NCBI GenBank assembly: GCA_013423325.1
Contig: BLJB01000084.1
Span: 1 to 64,000 of the forward strand
Length of the DNA: 64,000 nucleotides
Direction of reading: 5' to 3'
Origin: Usnea hakonensis
Taxonomy: Eukaryota > Ascomycota > Lecanoromycetes > Lecanorales > Parmeliaceae
Shown: piece by piece, positions 56,485 through 64,000 of the stretch
How the letters are laid out: each line of letters begins with the position of its first letter
How positions within the stretch are numbered: the first letter of the stretch is position 1
The notes under the pieces: generated by a model
Told to the model about the DNA's origin: nothing
The model's database searches: none
Seen by the model: only the letters and a program-made list of their open reading frames with translations
Made by a program: the position numbers and the translations under genes

Positions 56485-58089
56485 ATGCCCAACACCATCC
56501 TCACCAATCTAAAGCACACCCTCACCCGCCTCCCTCACCTCTGGCACCGTTTCACCACCTGGTGCCGGATCAAGAAGCGAGTATGGCTCTACACCAAACC
56601 CCTGGATCGCTTCGGCCCTCTCGGCCTCACCTACCCACACCTGGATGCCTTCTACGCCTATAGCTGGGCACTCCTCAGTATAACCACCCTTCTCCCTTGG
56701 GCGCTGCTGTTCTCCTGGTACTTAGTCAGCGTCGCGTGCACCTGGCAGCCCTGGCGTCAGCACCTGCTGCAGGACCTGTGCATCGTCCCAGGTATCGAGG
56801 CGCAACACAACGCGTCCTTCTGGCCGATCCCTCGCTTCCACGGCGCCGTTGGTGGTGGCGGCGTGGAGGGAAATGCGTCACGGTACCTGGAGAGCGTGAT
56901 GGTGGGGCCGACGCTGCTGGCGGAGCAGAGCATCGGGGTGCGACAGCAGCGCAAGAAGATGGAAAGGTCGGCCTATTCGAAGCACTCACGCCTGCCGGGC
57001 AAACTGAGTAAGTTTTCTCGAGGATCCCAATTCCTGCCATGAAGTGATGGATGGAATTTTGTCTTACGCCGGTTACTAACTTCGACATTAGTGGAAATCG
57101 AGGACTCGCTGGAACGGTTCCACCCCCAATTCGAGCGGTTCTCCCTCTCGCTCTGCCACGCATTGGACAACATCGACCATGGGCTCTGGGTCTTCATCCG
57201 CGATTTCGACCGCTATCTTGCCAGCACAGACTTGCACGCCCCATATATGAGCTGGACATCCCTCATCTTCCACCCCTGGAGCCACGTCGCCCGCTTGGCC
57301 AATTCCGGATTTAATACCAGCTACCTGCCCCAATACCGGCCCTATTCGTGGCGAATCGAGGCCGAGATCATCTACGAATTCGATCGTTTCTTCCTGCGAT
57401 CCACGAAAGCCCTTGACGATATCGACCGCGATTTCCTCGCCCGTGATTTCCCGTCCTTCCTCGAAACAATAACCCCCTTACTCCAAACATTTACGGAAAT
57501 CCACACTTTCGACAGCAGTCGCTTCGATGGGATGCGGAGTGAAGAGCTCGGGAAGATGCCGCTGCTGCTACGGCTCGCTCAGAAATACCATTGGGTCAAA
57601 CCGCAGTCATTGGAACCTTTGAATGTGCATCAGAGGCTTTATGACCGCAACGGCCATAAGCTGAGCGACGTTGAGAACGCCCTCGATACATGGGCCACAT
57701 ACCTGGCGCAGCTACGCCAGCAGATTTTGAGTCTGCGGCACCTCTTTCAACGACGAACTGGTACCGTTGATCTACTGCTGCAGCGACCGAGCCGCGGCGT
57801 CAAGCCGCTCATGCTGGAGTTGGAAGCTCTCGGACGGGAACGCTATGTCAAAGAGGCGGCCGGGCGATTTGACAACGTTATGGAATTTACCATGCAGATC
57901 GGACGTCTGCATGACATGATTGCTGGTGTCAGTTCGGGGTGGGACAATGGGACGTGCATTGCCAAAATGGGCAGGGCACGACAAAAATGGCAGAAAGACA
58001 TGGGTATCGATGCGGAGACGGTGATGATGAAGCTACTCAAGTTCCATAAGGATCACAAGAAGGGAAAGCCGATGCCGGAGTATTGGTGA
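56485..58089 (+). CDS. Unrecognised membrane protein of 506 aa
   Basis: Exon 1 (56485-57007, MPNTILTNLKH) joins exon 2 (57092-58089) across an 84-nt intron (GTAAGT donor, ACTAAC branch site, CATTAG), giving a 506-aa protein. A membrane segment lies at about residues 59-82 (ALLSITTLLPWALLFSWYLV). The rest is a long series of amphipathic helices: FSLSLCHALDNIDHGLWVFIRDF, LPLLLRLAQKY-like text, ENALDTWATYLAQLRQQIL and a Lys-rich C-terminus (KFHKDHKKGKPMPEYW). This looks like a lumenal or cytosolic helical bundle on one membrane anchor. It resembles its neighbours in architecture rather than in visible sequence. No family recognised. Confidence 0.65.
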
Positions 58090-58359
58090 ATGATGGCCTG
58101 GGAGACTGGCAGACGGTAGGCTTGGTGAGTGTGCTTGGCTTGGATTGTGCGGATAATGCGGAGATGGAGGTTTCGCTAGAATCGGCGGATGTCTATTATC
58201 GTGTAATATCTTCATCTTCCTCTGCTTCCTTATATTAGAGAATATATTCGTACATTGATCTCCGTCCCTCCATTGCCGCTAAACTCTCTTCCCCACACCT
58301 CACCTCCCGCACATCTCGTTCTTGTCCATAACCGTTCCACAAGACCAGCGTCATTCCCC

Positions 58360-59807
58360 TTACTGGCTGATATCCTCTTCCGTCGCGTTGGTCTGTCGGG
58401 GATAGTCGGAGGGAAATCTCCGAGAGTCTCGCATGTGCCAATTCTTCGCCACCCATAAGGTCAAGCGGTTCAGTTGGTAGTACTCGAGGGAGTTGAAGAG
58501 CGGGTAATTGGATGTCTTTTCGTTGACGGGGTGTTCTCCCTCGCAGTAGTTTTCGAGTTCGTCCCGTCTCCGGTCCATTTCGACTTTCGAATTGTCAAGT
58601 TCGATCATGGGGTAATCTCTTACATTCGGGAACTCGGATTCAAGCTTGAGAACCATTGACGTAGCGTCTAAGCACACATCGTCAGTCGACGCAGAGAGCC
58701 CAACAGGTATGAAAGTACCAGTTTTCACTTCAACAGAGCCAGCGACTTCGCCATCCAGCGTCGTTTCCGGGATCTGAGTCTCCGGACGGTCCAAAATTTC
58801 GGTGGGAGGATCTTGCTGCGATGATTGGACCAAGCCTAAAGCTCTCATGGTTAGCGAGTCAAGATTAGGACTAAGATTCTGGACAGTTCACCTCCAGCGG
58901 GTGGCGAAGCCGGAGGACTTGGAGTCTTCGGGGAAGCTTGGGCCCCAGCAGTAGCATCTCGTTGGGATAGCGATACTCCATGGGTGAGAATGTAAGTGAG
59001 TCAGATTGAACACTTGGAGGTCTAGACAACTCACGTTGACTGGGACGGAAATGCGAACTTATTGCGCTTTCTCGCTCCTGTGTGGCTTGACCAGGGGGTA
59101 ATATTTGGACTGTTGACGAGTCCCCTGGCAGCTGAACATCATCTGGACTGGGACCTTGAGCCTGGTCTTTTGAAGACTCTTGTTTGTGTACCAGCGTTGG
59201 TCCCCATTCTGCTGTAAAAATTTTCTGTCTTGGCTTATTTTCCGTTGTACCAGCCTGGCGAGGCGTGCTCTGACCGTTGGTTGTTGATGTACCAAATGAG
59301 GCAGAAGAGTCCCTCGATGGTACAAAATCAAATTTTAATGGGGCTTTTACCGGAGGCTTCAAAGACTGTGTGAAAGTGGAAGAGGGGTGGTCGGCAGCTT
59401 GGATTGGATCAGCCGGTGGATGTGCATGTGCAAGGGGACTCTCGCCCTGTTTCCGGGGCCAGCTAAATCAATGGAAAGTCAGTAAAGTAATGCCTTAGAT
59501 GTGAGGATGTTGGGTTGGACTCGACTTGCAAGCGAGATGATCCATAGAGTATAAGAACGAGTACAGAGAGCGCAGAGGCCAACACGGATTCGCGTGGTCC
59601 CTTCCACTCTCGGAATGCAGTTGGAGACAATTCTTTGTGCCATCCATTGGAGAAACAGACGAGGGTAATGAAGAGGCTGGCGATGACATGACTGATGAAG
59701 GAGTGGGCAACATAAAGGCAGAGAGACGAAGCGACAAGGCGGATGCCAAGGATTACGATTGCCCTAGCCCTAATCCATATCTTCATCAACTCCCTTAGGA
59801 CAAACAT
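58360..59807 (-). CDS. Unrecognised multi-pass membrane/disordered protein with a GC-AG intron
   Basis: Exon 1 (59807-59530) encodes two or three hydrophobic stretches (AIVILGIRLVASSLCLYVAHSF, HVIASLFITLVCFS, ASALSVLVLILYG). It joins exon 2 (from 59462) only if the 67-nt intron 59463-59529 has a GCAAGT donor, a known non-canonical GC-AG form; GT donors nearby break the frame. Exon 2 is disordered and Ser/Pro/Gln-rich (PLKFDFVPSRDSSASFG). Downstream at least two more introns are likely (GTGAGT near 59033; GTGAAC near 58893). The C-terminal exon at 58848-58360 holds a conserved-looking segment (SNYPLFNSLEYYQLNRLTLW). The internal junctions are not resolved, so the protein length (about 400 aa) is approximate. 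Confidence 0.45.
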
Positions 59808-60884
59808 GATGTACTCAACAAATCAACACTCAACAATACTTGATGAAACTCGTTCGAATCGGTTAAGCAAAATATCATGGATAAGAGGAGATTCAACGCC
59901 AGTATCAAGTCAAAGGGATCGATACTTGCCATCTCACCCTTGACCTGAACCTGAACCAAAATCTGGACCGAGTACCTTAAGTACCTTACCAACGGCTTTG
60001 CTTTGCTTTGCTGCACCTAATCTGGCTCTAGCTAGATCGTGCATATACCGCCTGCATTCCGATCTCACGCCCCACCGCCCTTGCACCCTAAAGTACCGCC
60101 ATCTGGCACCCTTAGCGACGCATCCGGATCCCCAACAGGCTTGGTTTAGATCGGTTGTTCACGGTTGGTCTTGCACCCCGCTGCACCACCATCTTACACC
60201 CCAAACCCTTTGGCCAGAGCAATCCAGCCAGGAATCAGGATATGCAGACTCTTTCCCGCCTCGGTAAGTCGCATGGACAAAATCACGGAGGCCGAAGTGA
60301 CCAGCGCAATCATACCCTTTGATCAGAGACATGAGGTCAGAGAGGCGCATTTGCGGAGGTGGCAGCTGTTTCCGTCACTGGGAGCAGCTTTCTCCCCTGT
60401 AGTCACACCTGTCAGTCAGAGACATACGGTCAAGAGATGGCGGCTTTCGTCGCTGGAGGCGACTTTCTCCCACCACAATCGGAGACATACGGTCAGAGAG
60501 GCGCCTTTGGTCCGGAGGCGGCGGATTTCCTGTGCAGCAGCCTTTGCGACAGCCTTCCTTCATCACTTCTGATTCCTATCTGAGACATACGGTCAGAATT
60601 GCGCCTTTGGTCGGGAAGTAGCGGCTTTTCCCCCAACAGCCTTCCTTTATCATCCATGGTTTTCAGAGCTGGCGCTGAGGAAACCGCAAAGCCTGGAGCC
60701 GCCAGCGCAAACCCTTTTAGTTAGGTCAGAGATATATGGTCAGAATTGGGGTGAATTGTTCAGGCTTTTTCTTGCCACCCAACAAAACAGGGATGGAGGC
60801 CCATATCAAGAATCCTCCCCGTCCTCCTCGTCCCATCAACCGACACCTTCCCTCTACATTGCCTCCTCATCCATACCAATCACA
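59808..60884. other. Intergenic with imperfect tandem repeat array
   Basis: No gene. A repeat array at 60325-60750 is listed separately; its frames are open by chance of the repeat. Around 60000 there are short TTTGC and GTACCTTA repeats. Confidence 0.5.
60325..60750. repeat. Degenerate tandem repeat (about 65-100-bp units)
   Basis: The motif AGAGACATACGGTCAGA or close forms recurs at about 60327, 60418, 60482, 60582 and 60727, each followed by GGCG(C/G)CTTTGGTC-like and CGGCTTTC-like text. This is an old imperfect minisatellite of at least five units immediately upstream of the next gene. Confidence 0.7.
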
Positions 60885-62398
60885 ATGCTGTCCATCGCGG
60901 CTAAGAGCTATAACGAAGCTGGAGCTTCATCTTGGCCCAGCCCAACACAAAGCCGTCGCGCCTCTACACCTACACCAGTCTCTCGCAGCACCAAACGTGG
61001 AAGTGTACCCCGAGGCAGGCTGATTCCCTCAAGAGGACGGGTTCCACTGCGCAGGAGTCCGCGGCCCCTCAACCCTCAAACAGAAGAAGAAGGAGAAGGA
61101 GAAGAAGAAGAAGTAGCAGATAACGTATCAGGTCAAAGTACGAGATGTGTTGCCACTTCTCGTATGGAAAGAGTACACTAATGATGTAAAGATGTTACGA
61201 GTGACACAATGATTATCCCCCAAGAAGAGGAGGTTGAGCGCATGTCCCAGCTCAATGGTAGGGAGCAAGAACTACAGGCTAGCATCCGTCACATCCAGTC
61301 CAGAGAATCGGGCAGATACAACGCCTGCGGAGATTCCCCCAACGAGAGTCGAGAGCCTTCCGGCAGCGGTGAGGTTGGCGTGATCGCAGAGAACACTGTA
61401 GAAAGAGCAGGGTCGGCCCATGCTGGCCTTACCGGATCTACATCATTCCGTGCTATCAAGTCGGCCCTGAGTCTCGGTCTGAGAGCTTTTGCGTACGCAT
61501 CATTCATCCAAATCACCGAAAAACATTGCTCACAGATTCTAGTAAGCTCGTGATCCCAACCTTAGTTCTGGCATTTATCACGATCACTGCGTGGCAATCG
61601 CGATACTCCCCAACATCTCATAATTGTTACGCCTCAGCCCCGCCAAAACAGCTGATGCCGTTTACACACGACCTCGACATCAATTTCACCGCGCACACCC
61701 CCTTCCTCGCCGCTTTAAATGAAGCCTCCACCCTCGATACCTTACGCCAACACCGGTCTTTCTCCCAAGGCTCCCTAGATCAACTCACGAACTATGTAAC
61801 ATCCAACCTCACGTGCGCCTTCCTTGCGCATAGTACGCGCAATGTCGCCGACATTATTAGTGCAGTCTGCAGTACCCACTTCCTTACCGTCAACGCACAA
61901 CACAATCTCTGGAAGTTGCGATCTATCTACGATGATCTAATACCCCAGTACCATGACCTTGCAGCTTCAGCCCAGGAGTCTTACCACTCCGCCTCACCCG
62001 TCGCAACAAAACGGTTTGTCCTCTCGGCCCAAGCGGACGCGCCGTTCGTAGAGGGATTTTATTCTTACGTAGGGTTGGATCAGGTATGGACAAACTATGA
62101 AGAATCAAGAGCCTTGGCCAGAAGAAGAAGGCAAGATCTTCAGATAGCTGAGCGGGAGGCGCAAATCTTTGGCGATAGGAACGAAAAGTTAGGGATATTG
62201 GCGATGGATCTCAGGGCCTTGGAGAAGGCCTTGTCGGCTAGGTTTCAGATAGATGCTGCCTCTGCCTATGCGGACGAGTCCCAGCGAGAAGAGCTCAAGG
62301 GCTGGTATTGGAGGCACATGGCTTCTCGCGCTGGCATTGACTCGGAGGTCTTTGAGCGGCAGTGGGCGGGGATAGAATGTGTGTGCTCTGACCCTTAA
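60885..62398 (+). CDS. Unrecognised single-pass membrane protein with helical domain
   Basis: The proposed structure is exon 1 from ATG 60885 (MLSIAAKSYNEAG), an intron from 61132 to about 61222 (weak GTCAAA donor), a middle exon to 61492, a 50-nt intron 61493-61542 (GTACGC...GATTCTAG), and the last exon to 62398, all in one frame for about 430 aa. The N-terminus is basic and Ser/Pro-rich, then acidic (EEEGEGEEEEVAD). A membrane segment spans the second junction (KLVIPTLVLAFITITAW). The C-terminal 270 residues are helical, with N-glycosylation-type sites early on (NFTAHT, NLTCAF) and a coiled-coil-like stretch (RRRRQDLQIAEREAQIFG). The final junction is well supported by the frame; the first intron is not certain. 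It resembles the proteins at 50957 and 56485 in layout. Confidence 0.55.
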
Positions 62399-63341
62399 AA
62401 GGTATGGCCGTCATTGTCACAAAGGACTCATGATACGGAATTCTTGTTGACCTCCCCCGTGCCCACGTTTCCACTTGCTTAGTACAATCGCTCTGCCTAG
62501 TAACCGTAATCTTAGAGCGCAAGACACGACGCTCGAGATGGGCCCTATTTCACCTTCACCTTGCTGCCACGATTGGCTTTGTTGCTATGATTTGGGCCAG
62601 GGTTTCTAGGCTTACTGACTTCGGCGCGTTTACTCTATCTTCGCTTCTCTATGTAAGGTCGTCGTAGTTGGTAGACGGCTCCGATGGTATATTACCAAAA
62701 ATTTAATGCTTGCCGATACTACGGAGCATAGCCCTTTGATTAATATGGCTAGGAAGGTAGTCATTCCCGGGAGCTAAGTAAAGTACCTATTACTACCTAG
62801 GTAGTAATCGGTTATTGCCGGGAGGAAAAATTTTGAAGAAAGCTACTTTAGTTCTTTTTCAACTCGCTTTGCTTTAACAACGACCGCTTAATCAAAACGT
62901 GTTCAGCTTCTTATCTAAAAATGCTATTCCAGAAAATTCAATATATCGTCACAAGAATTTTTGATGTGCTGTCAGGTTTATAGCCTTTGTGTTACTATTC
63001 AATGGGATACAGGGTTGATTGTCTTTGGCTAAGAGCCTCAGCGCTATGGGTATCTTTGGAGAGTAAGAAAGGTGGTTTCTCGTCAAGGAATTCGCATGCT
63101 TTTGTGCACCCGCTAAGGGTAACTACCTACTCTCTAACTAGGTACCTTACTTTAGAGTTATACATAAGGGAAAGTCTTTGAAGGTAAGGGAGTCTCTTTG
63201 CTTGCATTATCTTTAGCATCAATCCTCTGGAAATACCTCGCGTTCTTATCTGCGTCCTTTTGTTTCTGGAGCTGTGCGGCTTGTTCCCTTGAATCTGTAA
63301 TATGAGGATTAGCGTCGGTGTTGTTGCAATCCAGAATCACT
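62399..63341. other. Intergenic, no firm gene
   Basis: A+T-rich at 62650-63150. A minus-strand frame at 63340-63158 encodes a charged Lys/Gln/Asp-rich peptide (AAQLQKQKDADKNARYF) that may be a further exon of the retropepsin-like gene to the right, but I could not place a standard junction. Confidence 0.4.
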
Positions 63342-64000
63342 CTACCTGCCTTTATCTCTGGGCGGCAATGCCACTACGCACAGAGCCGGATGATCTGGTG
63401 GGTTCGCAAAATTAGGATTCACCATCATCATATGCGCTCGAGTAATCAGAGATTTGCCGAGAATAACGTCGTAGTAAAGGTCTTTCAACACCTGGAAAGG
63501 CTCGATGAACCTCTCGGGTTTTTTGCCTGCCGTGTATTCTAAGCGTACTTCGCCGAGCACTTGGCTTTGCTGGCCATCTGCCAGTGTGACTGAAGGCGGA
63601 CCTTCGGGGCCGTCAATAACCGTGAGCTCCAGACCTACGAGTATCAATCGAGTGCCATCCAAATGGTATATGTCCTTTGAGAATCAGGGCCACTTACCAG
63701 TCACCCTGTGAATCTCTTCAGACATGAAGTTGTCATCTGCGCCAGAATCCAACTTGGCCTTGAGATACATATTTGCGCCTTTGGCGTCCTGGGTCTTGAG
63801 CTCCAAGATCGTCCACTCGCCAGAGTCGGCGGTCTCCAGATGCTCATGTTGGATTTTGTGGATAGGCACCTCTTCTTGATCTGGGTCATCCTCTCCAGGC
63901 CCAGAGAAGAGCTGTGCTAGCAACTTTTTGGACAAAACTATTCCGCCTTTATGAAGCTCTGAGACGTCGAGTTTGAGTTCGATGTTGTAATTGATGTTCA
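63342..64000 (-). CDS. Retropepsin-like aspartic protease domain protein (partial)
   Basis: The gene enters from the right edge on the minus strand and is therefore incomplete at its N-terminus. Two exons are visible, 64000-63698 and 63634-63342, joined in frame over a 63-nt intron (GTAAGT...CTCGTAG). The first ends with AKLDSGADDNFMSEEI, the D-(S/T)-G-A active-site loop of retroviral-type aspartic proteases. The second has SVTLADGQ, where a strand and flap would be expected, then DVILGKSLI, the usual hydrophobic-hydrophobic-G motif near the end of the fold. Such domains occur in Ty3/gypsy polyproteins and in single-domain fungal genes. No reverse transcriptase or integrase follows in the window, and an intron is present, so a host-type gene is likelier than an active element. 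The TAG at 63342 may be bypassed by another intron. Confidence 0.65.

Noticed and set aside
58463..58490. A GGTTCAGTTGGTAG-like stretch resembling a tRNA promoter box
   Set aside because: No cloverleaf or matching second box could be found, and the stretch is explained by a minus-strand coding exon.
1..64000. CRISPR arrays, bacterial operons, riboswitches, rRNA or tRNA genes
   Set aside because: None seen; spliceosomal introns and fungal families indicate a eukaryotic nuclear sequence, and the tandem repeats lack spacer structure.

Overview
The window looks like an accessory, gene-poor part of the nuclear genome of a filamentous ascomycete (Pezizomycotina, probably Leotiomycetes; the class is an inference). 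The evidence is short spliceosomal introns of 46-165 nt with GTAAGT/GTGAGT donors and CTAAC/CTGAY-like branch sites, and families typical of such fungi: a HET-domain gene, a FunK1-type kinase, a fungal CorA-like transporter, DUF7924-like proteins and viroplasmin-fold proteins. Most exon boundaries given here were worked out by hand from reading-frame continuity and splice consensus; no search or RNA evidence was available.

Layout. 0-8 kb: poly-G tract, a DUF7924-like PD-(D/E)XK-type protein (minus), a two-domain viroplasmin/RNase H1-N-type protein (minus), and a HET-domain pseudogene carrying five in-frame TAA/TAG codons. 8-12 kb: no clear gene; a dispersed repeat copy, a 20-bp duplication, and a MITE-like element with 58-bp terminal inverted repeats flanked by TA. 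12-22 kb: FunK1 kinase with an N-terminal GELK motif, an acidic three-exon protein, a minisatellite next to a membrane/AT-hook protein, and a two-exon multi-pass membrane protein. 22-31 kb: mostly decayed sequence around one acidic coiled-coil protein. 31-35 kb: second DUF7924-like gene, then an MFS-transporter remnant. 37-45 kb: a nine-exon CorA-like transporter gene ending in a microsatellite-encoded poly-Glu tail, then a V-ATPase subunit A pseudogene. 46-50 kb: a decayed kinesin-like gene. 51-62 kb: six adjacent genes for unrecognised membrane-associated proteins, rich in predicted helices. 63-64 kb: a partial gene with a retropepsin-like aspartic protease domain, cut by the window edge.

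Two themes stand out. First, two DUF7924-like proteins with the same D-x39/40-ExK spacing and the same intron position, plus a FunK1 kinase with an N-terminal GELK motif, give three proteins with possible PD-(D/E)XK nuclease-fold features in one region. Second, four separate loci (HET, V-ATPase A, kinesin, and the 51-kb membrane protein) carry TAA/TAG where the reading frame or family expects glutamine (CAA/CAG). This fits C-to-T decay of the repeat-induced point mutation type, although stop-codon readthrough is not formally excluded.
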